Shown here: piece after piece, positions 11,370 to 23,744 of the stretch
Layout: every line of letters starts with the position of its first letter
Numbering within the stretch: the first letter of the stretch is position 1
Assembly (NCBI GenBank): GCA_035235625.1
Contig: CP141145.1
Coordinates: forward strand, 20,338,563-20,402,562
Length of the DNA stretch: 64,000 nt
Direction of reading: 5' to 3'
DNA from: Saururus chinensis
Taxonomy: Eukaryota > Streptophyta > Magnoliopsida > Piperales > Saururaceae
Notes under the pieces: generated by a model
Told to the model about the DNA's origin: nothing
Databases searched by the model: none
The model's input: the letters and a program-made list of their open reading frames with translations, nothing else
Program-made: the position numbers and the translations under genes

Positions 11370-12700
11370 CTTCACATAATGCTCAACATCTTCTACCATC
11401 TGTGACCAAAAGTAATTCATAACCAAGAGTGCATGAGTATGCTCCTACCGAGGATGACCCATCCATGCGGAGTCATGGGTCTCTTTCAGTAGTTATCTAC
11501 GCAATCCATCTGCCAAGGAGATATAAGGGCATCCATCCCTTGCTTATGGTACCCCATCCTCCAACCAAAACGGCCTAACTGATCCATCTTTCACTGTTTG
11601 AACTAGCCTAATCCAAATTGTCTTCCAAATCTTTTCCAGCATGTCACCCTCTATCTACACCAATGCTGCCATTATTGCCTATGTATCAATCCTTCCACAA
11701 AGGGCTTCAACGGCAACATTTGCCTAGTCAAGCTTGTACTCTAACACATAATCAAACTTGACCAAGAATTCTTGTCATCAAGCCTGCTTAGGGGTAAGCT
11801 TATTTTGCTTAGAAAATTAGCTTGTAGCCACATTCTCAATCCTCACAAGAAACCTACATCCTACCAGGTAGTGCCTCCATGTTCTAAGGCAATGGACAAC
11901 CAACATCATCTCCTTCTCGTGAACTGAGTACCTTTACTCTATTTCATTAAGCTTGCGACTTTCATACGTAATGGGATGGCCTGCCTAGATCAATGCACCT
12001 CCAATCGCCAAATCAGAAGCATCTATTTTCACCTCAAAAGAGGAATCAAACTCAGGGAGTTTGAGCCTAGGCTTAGAGGATATAGCATCCTTAAGGCTCT
12101 CAAACTTTGTATGGCATGCCTCGGACCACCTCCAAGGCTTATCTTTTTGCAAAAGATCTATCAGCATTGCTACCTTCTTAGATTCTTGATGAATCGCCTT
12201 TAGCATTTTGCGAGACCTAAGAAAGATCTCAACTCAGTGACCTACATCAAGGCTTGTCATTCCACAATGCCCTTGACTTTCTTTCTGTTCATCCTCATCC
12301 TTCCCTACAATATGAAATGCTCAAGGAACATGATTTCCATCTGTGCAAAGCCACAATTCTCAAGCTTCAAATAATGGTTGTGCTCCCTAAGTTGTTCTAA
12401 AGCAATCCTTAGATGTCCAATGTGAGCATCCAAAGACCCACTATAAACAACAGTATTGTCCATATACAACCACCAACTAGTCTAAGTATAGTGTGAATAC
12501 TTTATTCATTAAAGTGCAAAAAGTGTGTGGTGCATATGTAAAGCCGAAGGGCATGACAAGGAACTCAAATAAGTTGTTTCGAGTCACCATTGTTGTCATG
12601 AACTCATCCCTTGTAGCAATACATAACTGCCAATAGCCCAAATTGAGATCCATCTTGGAGAACAAGTTGATTTCTACACATATAGTATAGTAACTTCACA
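11370..12700 (-). pseudogene. Antisense gypsy pol fragment (RT, RNase H, integrase zinc region)
   Basis: On the minus strand, 12660-12477 encodes reverse transcriptase palm sequence (FSKMDLNLGYWQL, then FEFLVMPFGFTYAP). 12206-11985 encodes the start of RNase H (KFESLKDAISSKPRL, then KIDASDLAIGGALI), and 11520-11390 encodes an integrase zinc-finger-like region (HDSAWMGHP followed by LVMNYFW). The RT catalytic FxDD block, the protease, gag and the integrase core are missing. The RT style differs from the element at 1-7279, so this is another gypsy lineage. The fragment is truncated at both ends, right at the direct repeats. Confidence 0.75.
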
Positions 12701-12765
12701 AGCAGTTTGAAAAAAGGAGTTTCTAGCTAGATGGGGACTAGAAAACTAGATTGAACTTGTTTAAG

Positions 12766-13152
12766 ATCCCATTTAGAGAGGAGGTATAAAAAACTTGAGA
12801 TTAGGGGAAGACCTAATCTCCACAACCTCCCCATCTCCTCTTCCATGTGCCTCCTCTCCTCTCCTCTCTGTCATTCCTCTTGGTCGGCAGCCAACAAGGA
12901 AAAGACAGTTGTCACCCCTCTCTCTCCCTTTCTTCTCATGTGGATCTCATCTCAAGTAGCGTGTTACCAAGGGAAAAGATGTGGATCTTAAATGGAAGGC
13001 TCTTGGGAACTACTACAAGGATTCTACAAATCCATGCTTGAGGATTTTAGGGATCATAGCATTGCCTTAACAAGGTATTCCTCTAATTTACTTTAATTGA
13101 ATTGTGATTCAATCTTTTAAGGGTATCGAGATGAAGGTTCAAGGATGTCCCA
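12766..13152 (+). repeat. Right copy of the ~390-bp direct repeat, with TATA box
   Basis: It matches 10973-11365. It contains TATAAAA at 12784-12790 on the plus strand, where the left copy has a mutated TGTAGAA. This suggests that the repeats, if they are LTRs, are oriented plus, opposite to the pol fragment between them. Confidence 0.65.
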
Positions 13153-13189
13153 GGTCAAATCAGACCCAAAGAATACATGAGGCATATAT

Positions 13190-14470
13190 ATTATAATTGA
13201 CTCATTTTGATGATCAAAATAATGTCAAAACTTCACGTATGTTTTTGTCTTAGGAATCTGACAAGATGTAATTTCAGTAATGTTTGATTTAGAATGGATT
13301 GACTTTAAAAATATAACTAGACATGCTCTTATCAATCAAGGTTGAAGACTACATAGTGTTAACGGTAAGAGGTTAATTTAGGCACACTCACATACACATT
13401 TACTTAGATTAATTTAGAATCAGTGAATTAAGTGAATTTGGAAGTTTCAGACCAAATTAAGGTAAATTGGTAAATTTTACTATACATCGATCGATCGTTA
13501 TAAATTGAATTAGGTCAATTGATCGATTGGCACTTGAATTAGACTGTGTAAACTTAAGCCAACAGTTTGTTAATTAATCACTTGAAGAGTCATACCCTAA
13601 TTAGAAGAGTGAACGATCGATCGTTGTGTCAAATGATTGATCATTGTCTTTGTTACTTACCTAGTTTAATCATTTCGGAAGATAATTCATTCCTAATTAA
13701 AGTCAAACTCTTGAACCAACTTAATAGACTATATAAGGTCTAGAGAAACAGGAAATTAAAGAGAGGAAAATCTAGAAATTCATATAGAAAAGGGGAGAGA
13801 TCCTTTATCCATTGGTTTCCAAAGGAGATTTATCTTTGTGCTTCAAGTTCATGCTAATTGTGATTTCTTAAGAGACATAAAACTAAAAAGACAATCTTAC
13901 ACACAGCAAATCAAAGAGGAGTTGTAGAAATCTTTGACAAAGAGTTGAAGAGATCATCAAAGAACAAGAGGAACTTGCTTGAGGAGGCTAGAATAAGACA
14001 AAGATAAAGTAAGTAAAAGAAAAGTTTTAAGGCCCGAGGAAAAAAGACTTGAAGGCCAACAACAAAAGGAGTTTGTTTGGAGATCTAAACAAAGGGGTTT
14101 TAAGCTAGTCTAAACAAGGGCTAGTGGTTTGCTTGTATAGATGTGGTGTCTTGCTATCTAGTTCATTGATTTAGTCCTTAAGCAATTGCCATGGTTTTTT
14201 ACCCCAGTTGGGGTTTTCTATGTAAATCCTTATGTATTCCTTCATGCTTTGTGGTTTGATTGATGATAGGATGATCATAAATGCGTAGACTTTAGGTTTA
14301 ATCAATTGTGGCTCTTAATTGAAATTTTTACTCATAAAGGCTAGAACTCTTAATTCTTACTTCATCGAAGTACTAGTTTTAGGAGCAATCTTGTGATCTG
14401 CTAAGCGAACTAGACAGATATTCAACTCTCAGTAGTAGCATCTAGGAAAGAGGATAAAGAAAAAGACAAA
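13190..14470 (+). repeat. Copia (Sirevirus-like) LTR remnant, plus strand
   Basis: It shares GATCAAAATAATGTCAA with the LTR start near 63870 and the block GGTTTTTTACCCCAGTTGGG with 63064-63083 (GGTTTTTTCCCATGTTGGG). A TATA box (ACTATATAAGG) lies at about 13729. Several GATCGATCG words occur around 13490-13625, as in the LTR at 62260-62470. No internal region is attached. Both boundaries are approximate. Confidence 0.6.
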
Positions 14471-14749
14471 AGATTAAACCTGGATTAATTCTTCACTAAT
14501 TGTACTTAGGGCATAGCCCTTACAAAGAAATAGACCTCCTAACGGGCCTTCTAACAATATACCTAAAGCCCATCATTTATAAGCTACTAATGAGATGAAA
14601 CTCAACAAGAAAGCACTACTCGACCTACTACTAATCCAACCACTTTTGCCCATAGGCAGGGCATCATATGCTTATTTTGGGATATATCTATCTGATAGAG
14701 CTTAGGGATTGGTGAATTATATACAAAGGATATTGCCTCAACACTCATC
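14471..14749. other. Unassigned sequence
   Basis: No coding or repeat signal recognised between the copia LTR remnant and the Mutator scrap. Confidence 0.4.
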
Positions 14750-15016
14750 ATTCATACTGTATGCACCATATGTGAGAATTTTTATGACAAGCTCCATGAT
14801 GAGCACTTGAAGAATGTTTGGTATAGAGCCACAGTGACATTCAAGCAATCGAGCTTTGATGAATATATGAATGACATTCAGGAGCACAATCCACTTGTGC
14901 ATGCCTGGGAGGAAAAGGTGTAAGTGGAGCACTCGACTAACATCTATTTCGCAAATGCAAGATACAAAAATTTTATGACAAATATGGGAGAGAGCACATA
15001 TTCCAAGCTTAGAAAT
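14750..15016 (+). pseudogene. Mutator-like (MULE) transposase fragment
   Basis: The plus-strand frame reads CENFYDKLHDEHLKNVWYRA, then FKQSSFDEYMNDIQ, HAWEEKV, a stop, FANARYKNFMTNMGES and SKLRN. This is the part of MuDR-type transposases downstream of the CxxH block, ending at the N-x-x-E-S motif that carries the last catalytic Glu. It has an internal TAA near 14923 and is cut at 15017 by the terminus of a gypsy LTR. It is unrelated in sequence to the intact transposase at 29435. Confidence 0.7.
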
Positions 15017-18000
15017 TGTCGTGACCCTAACCCCAAGAGCCCAAAGCTGCAACAAGGGGGGGTGCAAGCAATGCAATGTGGCCCACTTGAGTTTAATAAT
15101 CATTTACTACTAATTATGCTCAAATAAATAATCTAACTTAAAGAAGACAAATCCACAATAAGATCAATCCGTAGGAAATTATTACAATACTTTGAAATCA
15201 GAGTAAACAACTAACTAAGAGTCTCATTCTCTAGCAACAAATAGTACCTTGTCACAAAAGAAATATATATTTATGCAAATTTTAAAAAATCTTCTCACTA
15301 AGCATTTGCAAAGTCGAACACACCTGTATGTAAAAAAAGTACATGAGGTGAAAAAGTTCATGAAAAACAAAACCTACTTGTGAGCTTACACCCAATAAGA
15401 AACTCACACATGCTAATCCATATTATCATGCTTTGAAAACCACACATATAAGTAAAACATTGAAATCCATGAGGTCATAAACATGAAGCATAACGCTTCT
15501 AGTAGTTATTTAAGAAAATCACAGACCATGTTATTCAAAAATAATAATAGTCATTGTCTTCTACTTTGCCTAGCACCTTTATAAAAGGGCATGTAATGAA
15601 CCGTCTGTCTGTAGTACGCACAGGTCCAAGTGACATTACATATCATGCCGCCATAAAGTCCTCGAGAGCCTACTTGGACTATTTCTATAAGTTCACAGGT
15701 GTGCACTCAACAATTTTTTTTCCAATTTCGTTATCTTGTTTACCCGTATAAGAATTTAACCCAATCCCACCCAGTGGTATAACAATCAGTATAAAAACAT
15801 GCTAAAAGTTCTTAGAAACCATTTTACAACATTGCACAAGCCAAAATGTCCAACTATACATGCTCAGTCAAAATCCTAATTTTTGGATAGTATCAGACTT
15901 CAAATTTTTGAAAAAATACCTAACAATATAAAAAAAAAGAAGCTTGGGAAAATGGAACTCAACCCAATTACAGAATCAAAAAAAAATTTGTGGTACAATC
16001 TGACACTAAAAAATAATTTATTCATAGTTTCAAAATTGGATGTACAATTCTAGAATGTTTGTATGGTCAAAATACAATTGACATAAACCACTCAAAAAGA
16101 CTCCAAATTGATCTACACTTTTTATGCTAAATCGATAACACATAGATATTGACCACAAGAATTTTGGTAGAATCAAAATTCAAATGAATTCGGGAAAATT
16201 CACAAAACACGAAATAACAAATTTGTTAATCTAGAACAACACGGATTACAGAAAATCTAATAAATTAAATTTGTTTGGGAAAAATCACCAATAATAACAT
16301 ATCAAAATAGACAAAAGTATAGATTTGCAGTAATTTTGAAAAGTCCATTCTGTGAAGAAAATTCCCTGAAACAAAGTGCAAAAAGCGAATCAATGCAACT
16401 AGCAAAAAATTGAGCTCATGAAAAAATGACTCTTTGACCAGGCAAATCTTTGTGAAAGACTCTTGAATTTTTACCAAACTAAGAGTGATGAGTCAAGATA
16501 ATCTCAAATAAATTTCATATTAAAAAGAATCAAGGAAGGCTGGAGATGCACTGAGTTTTGAGAAGAATCAACTCATAAACATTGATTCTTTTCACTTCCT
16601 ATTAGAGCCCTAGCTGCTGAATAGGCTAAGGGGCGGACGAGTTTCAGCTTGGTGAGCGAACAACCAAATCAACTCATAAGGTTGTTGATTTGTTCTTATA
16701 TTTCCTAGTGTGACTAGGAGTCCCCTTAGAGACCTAAGGAAACTAGAAAGCTTGGACAAGGAGTTGTGCATAGGCTAGATTGCTCAAGGCAGTCGAATCC
16801 TAGCCAAAGAATGACTCTTCGTGAGAAGTGGATGCAACAAGAACTCTTAGGTGAATGGCATGCAGGTTGGGGACTTTTTGGCCAGAGTAGGAGTTTCGAG
16901 GAATGCTAGATAAGGTGGGACATTTGAAGGAGGGCTCAACTGAATTTCTAGTTGGGTTAGGACTCCTTAGAGATGATTTTGGGTAGTTGTATGGGCTAGT
17001 TTCCTATTTATAATGGGGCAAAGAAGTGGGATTCCAAATTTCTAACCAAAGGGGTGGGCTAGTACTAGTATGAATAGGCTTCCCGACCCCTTCCCTATAT
17101 AAGGGGCAACAATGTAGGTTGGGTATCATAATTCAGGCATTCATAAATTCAAAAATTATGCAAGGGTGGATAGAGAGGTCTGGGAACAGTTCCATACGGC
17201 TGTTGGACAACAAGCAATATGTTGGCGAATTGAAGGACTGTTGTGGTGCGACTCAGCCAAGGGGCAGACCATACTGGATATCTCAACAAGGCTTGGGAGC
17301 AGACTTAGACAGGGGCGGGACTGTTGAGCGAGATAGCTGAGAGGGGACAGGTTTGGGAACAAGGTAGGGGCCTTGTTATTATAAACTGTTGTGCTAAATA
17401 AAGCTTTTGGAGGCGGTACTCCTTTTTCCATATCTCTTCCTTGCATTGTGCTTGTGTTGGATAGGCAAAGACCTGGGTGAAACAAGGGGATAGATTGCTA
17501 GTTGATCTGGGTAGCTAGGCCATCATGTGTGTGAATGCTAGGCTTAGCTTCACGCCAATAACAGTAGCAAGGCATCCAAAATATACGACCACAAGAGCAT
17601 TCAAGAACATTATAACTTAGAAGAATAGACATGATAGAGATTAAGAATCAACTACTAAAATCAAACATAATGCTTTCAATAGGTAAGAAATAGAAATAGT
17701 CATTCCAATTATGTAGTAATCACCATTGAAACATGATTTAACAAAACCCAAGGATTAATCATTCAAAACATACATGCAAATATCCATGAAAAGGTAGATC
17801 AGCAAGTGAGAAGTCACTCACCTTAAAATCCAATCCCAAAACTTAATTCTTGAAGAAGAGAGAAAAAGGAAACTCTTTTCTTTATCAAACTCTAATTTAG
17901 GAATTAAAAATCCTAAGAATATGCTTAAAATCATGCATTCATCAAACAACAATGAAGATCTGATTTAGCCTACCACAAATCGATCAAAACACTCTAGAAA

Positions 18001-18524
18001 GCTTCTCTACTGGGGCACCAAGCCATAGTGGATTTCCCCCCAAACCCAATGCTTCAATGAATAAATCTCAAGACTCTTGAAAGTACTTCAAATCAGGGCA
18101 TAATGGTGGCAAGAAAGACAAGCAAAACAATAGAAGCAAGGAGTAGTGAGAAGGGATAGGACATGTAGAGCAAGAGAGAGGGGGTTTGACACAAAAGGAA
18201 AGAGAATGCGGAGAGTGGTTGGGTAACCTCTCCTTTGGGGTGGGGGGGGGGGGGGGGGGCTTGCTCTGATTAGTCAATTCCCCTTCAAAACCTATCAAAT
18301 TAGATCAAATTAATGTCAATTGGGGCTATCATTGACTTAGCTCCAAAGAAATATGACAAATGGACCATTGGGCTTGGCTGGTACAGGCCTAGCAGCCTAG
18401 TCTCACCAGCCTGCCTACCCATTTACTCAATTACCCGTTTTCTATTAAAAAGAAGTGGAGAAATTCAGAAAAAAAATCCCAAAAAACCTATAAAAATTAT
18501 AGAACAAAAATTGAGGTTGTTATA
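15017..18524 (-). repeat. Putative gypsy LTR on the minus strand, with an internal insertion
   Basis: The low-coordinate end reads TGTCGTGACCCTAACC, whose complement GGGTCACGACA is a normal LTR 3' end. The high-coordinate end reads on the minus strand TATAACAACCTC, a typical LTR start (usually TGTAACAACC), directly downstream of the integrase tail at 18540. At 3.5 kb the span is too long for one LTR and appears to include an insertion around 16.6-17.55 kb. It also contains a run of 18 G (18242-18259). The internal boundaries are uncertain. Confidence 0.45.
16590..17550 (+). mobile_element. Possible plus-strand LTR-like insertion with TATA box
   Basis: CCCTATATAAGGGG at about 17093-17106 is a strong plus-strand TATA box, followed 300 bp later by AATAAAGC (17396), a possible polyadenylation signal. 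The base composition is higher in GC than its AT-rich surroundings. No coding region or clear ends were found. It could be a solo LTR or a small non-autonomous element. Confidence 0.4.
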
Positions 18525-18539
18525 TTTTACCCAACTTAA

Positions 18540-19201
18540 GAAGAAACTTCGCCCTCTGAGTTTACAACCCAAGCTATCTCGAAAAGATGAGGATAAGCCT
18601 TCTTCACCTCATCCTCGCTTTACCAAGTCGCCTCCTCAACTTCATGATTCCTCTAAAGAACTTTGACAAGACAAATCCTCTTGGTTCACAACACTTGCTC
18701 CTTCTCATCGAGAATCTAGATAGGCTCTTCCTTCTGCATAATATTGTTGATTGTTTGGATCAGCCCAAAATTGATGGCATGACTAGGATCCAAGTTGTAC
18801 TTCTGCAACATGGAGCACACTATGAACATTTGCAAGCTTGGGAGTTAGAGCAAGATGATACACCACCTCACCAATCCTATGTAAAATCTCAAATGGTCCA
18901 AATGTATCAATGTGATAGCTTTCCATTGGTTCCAAATAGCATCACTCCTTTCGTTGGATCTTCAAGAATACATAGTCTCCAACCTTGAACTCTAGCGGTT
19001 GTCGCTTGTAAGTGTACTCCATACATCAACTTTGAGCTGCAAGAAGTCACTTCCAAATCCCTTTCACATCTTCATTGGTTTTTTGCACAAGCTCCACTCT
19101 AGTTCTCTATTGTTCATGCACCTCAGTCCCAAAAAGTGGAGATCTACAAGGTCTTCAATAAAAGTATTCAAACAAGTTCACTCCAATGCTTGCTTGATGA
19201 C
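18540..19201 (-). pseudogene. Gypsy integrase C-terminal part (downstream half of a split gene)
   Basis: Minus-strand translation gives HQASIGVNLFEYFY, RPCRSPLFGTEVHE, QPLEFKVGDYVFLKIQ, FGPFEILHRIGEVVYHLAL and NVHSVLHVAEVQLGS. These are the successive blocks of a gypsy integrase C-terminus: the end of the core, the GPY/F-like domain and the start of the tail. Stops are frequent. The preceding core blocks are found at 23745-24390; a 4.5-kb insertion separates the halves at the point where integrases have YNNSY-HxSIG. Confidence 0.85.
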
Positions 19202-19908
19202 TATCACGCCCCCAAAATTCAACACCTAAGAAAATAAAATAACCAATTGATAGTAATAAATTACATCCTAAACTGAGGCATGACTCAAGTGTCATAGCAC
19301 AACCATCAAGCCATCTAGGATCTATCAAGTGCAAGCTAAATAGCCTCAAAAATTGTCCATGTCTCGTTATTCCTAAGTGACATATACCTATGTAAAAGAT
19401 GTAGAGGAAATCCCAAAGAAAGATTTCCAAAGTAAACAAAAGAAAAGGAGTGAGCAAAGCCTGGTAAGGAAATTAACCAAAATTGTTTATAATTATGAAT
19501 ACCCATGAACACATTGTAGCACATAACATTCAACCATACATGATGAAATATCAAATCCATGTTAAAGTAACTGCCATTGAACCCCATTCAAAATCAATTA
19601 AATCAATTCGATATGATAGAAATCCCAATTGAGCCCTATTCAATTAGATCATTTTTTCCACTTAAGTGTCATTAAAACTCGTTGTGTCCACTATGAAATC
19701 AAAACACTTCACAGGGTCTATGCATTATGAAATCTCAACAGAAAGACTATGGGAAGAATTTGGGGTCTTGCACCCTAGGTTGGACCCCCATCGTTTTGAA
19801 ACTTTTGGAGCACAAGAACCATACATTCATTAATATATTCTTTTCCATTCAACTATCAAACATCACACACCTTGTTTTCGTAATATTGTTAAGTAAATTA
19901 CATAAAAT

Positions 19909-21833
19909 TGTGGCACCCCATGTTCTGATTATGCTTAATGAAGAGGGTTAGGGGCAATTATATAATTTTAATTAAATTTTAAAGAAGGTCAAGAGATGAA
20001 ATTCTCATATTTGGATAGAGCTCGAAGTAACGAGCATAATGAATCAATGAACATGCAAAACGGAGGTTGGGAACGAAAGTTATGACCTCGGGAAGTATGC
20101 CACATGGGAAGGACCCACTTTAAAAGTGTAAGATAACCTACCCATGTGGGGTCTATTTTTGAAGGGCTCTTTGATACGAGTTCATCAGTACCAAGATCGT
20201 GCAATTCCAACCTCGGAATAAAAAGTTATCGCATTTTGAAATTGAAATTGTATTTGAATAAAATAATAATAAAATATTCAAGAAAGGACGAAATAACTGA
20301 TGTCAACTAGTTGAGCCAAGCTGAGTTAGAGCCAGAGCCGAACTACCATGCCGTGAACGCATCACGCGATCGCGGCCGTCAGAGTGACGCGGGTCCCGTC
20401 ACGCACCACATGCAGCGCGGTGACGCGTGTCAGCGCACAGACCAGGTTTTGGTCCATTCAGAATGCACCTTGTGGTGTGAGCACATGCGCGTGTATTGCG
20501 TCTTCCTCCATACTCTTGCACGACATTTCCTTATAAATAGTCATTTTTGTTCATTCTTCCGGAGGAGTTTCTGGAGTCATTCTGAATTTGTTTTCTTCCA
20601 TTTAAAAAGTGTTCTTAACTAATTCAAGGGTGTTCTACGCAATGAAAGCGTCTATTCTATGAGTTAGCAATGCTATATAAGGGAAACATCACTGCACAAG
20701 GGGAGGTTCTGTCCGCCACTTACAGGCGCGGCAAGGGAAAAGTGTCTCCGGGTAAGGGGAGGTTCTGTCCGCTGCCTACAGGCACAACAAGGGTAAAATG
20801 TCTCCGGGTAAAGAGAGATTCTGTTTGCCACCTGCTGGCACAGGAAGGGAAAAGTGTCTCTGGTAAGGGGAGGTTTTGTCCACCGCCTACGGGTGTGTTA
20901 TGAGAAAAGTATCCTGGGTGAATGGGAGGTTTTGTTCGTAGCCTACAGATACGAAAAGAGGAAAGTATTCCGAAGTTAGAGACGATTATGCCTGTCGTCT
21001 CCAGATCTGAAAGGGAAGACACCATGAGGAAATGAGCGAACGTCGCCACTTCCAGAACTATAGGGGAGTACGCTTTTCTGACATTCTAATTTAATATGAT
21101 TTATATGAATGCACATCTTAATTAGTAATATACTAATTAAGATATACAATTTGCTGATATGTTCCTATTTAATCTACTTTGCTTTATTCCGTTGTGATCC
21201 AAATTACTCTGAAATGCTCTATTGTGATTTGACATACTCCGGTGTGATATGATCGGTATGGTTGGTCGGATGAAATCTGATATGACCTGATAGAATCTAA
21301 TATGATCCAACATGCTCTGTAGTATGTTCTGTGCCGCTCTATGATAGAGTGAGACGTGTATTTTTGTTAGTGTTCTACTCACCTATATGAGATGTGCATT
21401 GTGCTAATTTTTGACTTCTGTTTGACTCCGATGATTTATAAGATTTTCGTCTGATTCTGAATGATTATTCGGATATAAAGATATACGTATTTTAATGTAT
21501 ATGATTTTGTGATGCCTGATGCATGTATTAGCCATTAGGCAGAACTATATTCAGATCTGATCATATTGGAATAATGTTAGAGATGGTATCCAATATGTAC
21601 GTAGGCAACCAACGATTAAATAACGTTGGCCCGATCCAAATTAGTTATAAAATTAGGTTTGTTTTGAACTACGTATAACGGAACGTTAAAGGTCCGTAGT
21701 GCATGGATGAACGTTATGACTCTTGCACTCAGAGTCTGCAGCTTCTGGTCAGTTGGTTTTAATTTTTCCGCTTAATTTAATACACTCCAATTCTGTCTTC
21801 CAAACTAACCCCGGTCCGGGTTGGGGCGTTACA
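19909..21833 (+). mobile_element. Solo LTR of a gypsy element, plus strand (1,925 bp), nested
   Basis: It begins TGTGGCACCCCATG and ends TTGGGGCGTTACA. The flanking five bases are AAAAT and GAAAT, one mismatch apart. Its first 350 bp align block by block with the minus-strand LTR at 8603-10625. It carries minirepeats like those of the 3' LTR at 5347. It contains no primer site, pol or polypurine tract, hence solo. It sits inside the minus-strand solo LTR 19202-23739. Confidence 0.75.
20704..20990 (+). repeat. ~57-bp minirepeat in the nested solo LTR (about 5 copies)
   Basis: Copies begin near 20704, 20761, 20816, 20873 and 20930 with GAGGTTCTGTCCGC-like words, then a CCTACAGGC-like word and AAGTGTCTCCGGG. 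The GAGGTTCTGTCC core is the same as in the 54-bp minirepeats of the LTR at 5347-7279. Confidence 0.75.
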
Positions 21834-23744
21834 GAAATCCCTTAACCCTTCCTAATCATGCATAGAAATGTCATATAATATTAGTGGATCCATACTTTTA
21901 TAATCATATCAAACTAAAGGTCTAATTAGTTTAATACAAGACAATTATCTCTTTATGTACATGCATGTGCATACATACAAACATAATAGTAGGAAACCTC
22001 TAAATCTTATATGGACATAATCTACATCATAATTACTTATATCAAATCATCAAATAGACATTATTAAGGATTAAAAAAAGAAGATCTACTCTACTTTCCT
22101 TGATTATATGGAATTCATACATAAGAGTGTATAAAAAATGTAGTCTTTAAATATATATTCATAATAAATAACAAACACATCGAAAATTATTGAATATTTT
22201 ATAGGAAACTATTGTTATAATAACAAGTCATAGAATTTTCATCCACCTATGACAACATGGAATTTTCATCCACCTATGACAGCTTCATGGTTAAATTTTT
22301 GTGAGTTTTAAACATATATAGAATGATTTATGTATTTTCTATACTAAGCTAAAACATATCATGTCTACTAAAATATTTATGAAAATACAGGTAAAAAAAA
22401 CAATGTCATACTAGAATTCAATTAAACCTTATTCTAACTATCATATAATTCATAATAGAGCTAATGAGTATTCGTGAAAATTTAGATTCATAGGTTAATT
22501 GTCTTACCTCTTATTTCGATTGGTGCTCAATTTCTATGAACTAAGTTCCTACAAAATCTAAAAAATCTCTACCAATCACTATACTAATCACTAATAAACT
22601 AATTATAAGATATTTAGAATAATAGAAAATAAAAAAATTAAGTGTAGAAGATTGAATGAAAGAGAATTCGAACTGAGAGAGATAAATATGCAGAGAGAGA
22701 AAGAGCTCTAGAGAGAGAAAATGTTGTGAGGAGAGAGAAACAGGGGAAGAGAGGGAGAAGTATGTGCCACAAAGGGAGAGGGAGGGATGTGTGATAGGGG
22801 AGAGGGGAGGTTTGCTTGGCCTTCATATAGACTTTCCAAGAAAAACTAACTCTCACCTAATTTAAATGATTTTCCCCCAATCTCTCAAAAGAAAAAAAAT
22901 GGATAAATTAAGGGAAGATATCCCTAAAATTCCCAAGTAGTTAGAAAGTGAATTGGCTCAGAAATTATAGTTGGCTCATTTCAAAAAGTAGTTATGGGTC
23001 GAAGACTTGGTTATGAGGTTTAAGGAAATTAGGGGTTAAGAAGAGTCCTCAAATTCTTGGACATGGATTTGACCCTCAAAACGTCCAAATCATGAAATAG
23101 ATATTAGAGATAATTTTATAGAACTTTAGATAATCTTTCAGAATCATCTAAGAATGTACAAATTGGAATTTTTTGCATGGATTTACGTCTATTTTAGTGA
23201 GACCCTATTAGGTTATTTGACCAAGTCCTCATTTTGAGTTATCAGAAAGGTCTCTCACTAACTAATTCGTGTCTTAGGCTTCAAAAATACTTACCATTCA
23301 TATGTAAAATCATATAGGACACTTAGGTCAAATTTGGGTAGTGGAACCCGCATAATCATGTGGGTCCCACCTCAAAACTAATGTAGGTCGAAATTATATT
23401 ATACTTCTATTTTCAAGTGGTCATATATCAATCATCCGAAGTCCATTTTATGTGTTCTTTGGTGCATTCTCTTTGTCTTCGAGTTTACTTTCTAATCCAC
23501 TGTTTTATGTCAAAACTCTATGTCTAGTAAAAGATATAATATTTTTAAAGTACTAAGATTAGAAACCCAAAAGTTGACAAGTCAGGTCTACTAATGTCTA
23601 AAGGTTCAACTAAGTCTCTAGCATAACAAACAAGAACACACACTCCAAAATCAATCAAATATAAAATTAAAATATATTGTGGTCAATTTTTAAAGTAAGA
23701 AATATTTAATAATGCTTTTCAAAATTTTCGGTTATTACAATAAC

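Larger units (their letters stand above)
19202..23739 (-). mobile_element. Solo LTR (about 2.6 kb) inserted in a gypsy integrase, minus strand
   Basis: On the minus strand it starts TGTAATAACCGAAAATTTTG at 23739 and ends GGGGGCGTGATA at 19202. The flanking five bases are ATAAC (23740-23744) and ATGAC (19197-19201), one mismatch apart, so a 5-bp target duplication is likely. The interrupted integrase frame resumes correctly on the other side. The total span includes the 1,925-bp plus-strand LTR at 19909-21833. A TATA-like TCTATATGAAGG on the minus strand near 22825 fits an LTR promoter. No internal genes remain. Confidence 0.75.

Noticed and set aside
20670..20903. 77-residue ORF with repeated GKGRFCP words
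   Set aside because: A translation of the LTR minirepeats, not a gene.
19202..21833. One plus-strand LTR from TATCACGCCCC to GGGGCGTTACA
   Set aside because: Sequence after 21833 does not resume the integrase. The frame resumes only at 23745, so the insert is the larger minus-strand LTR with a smaller one nested in it.
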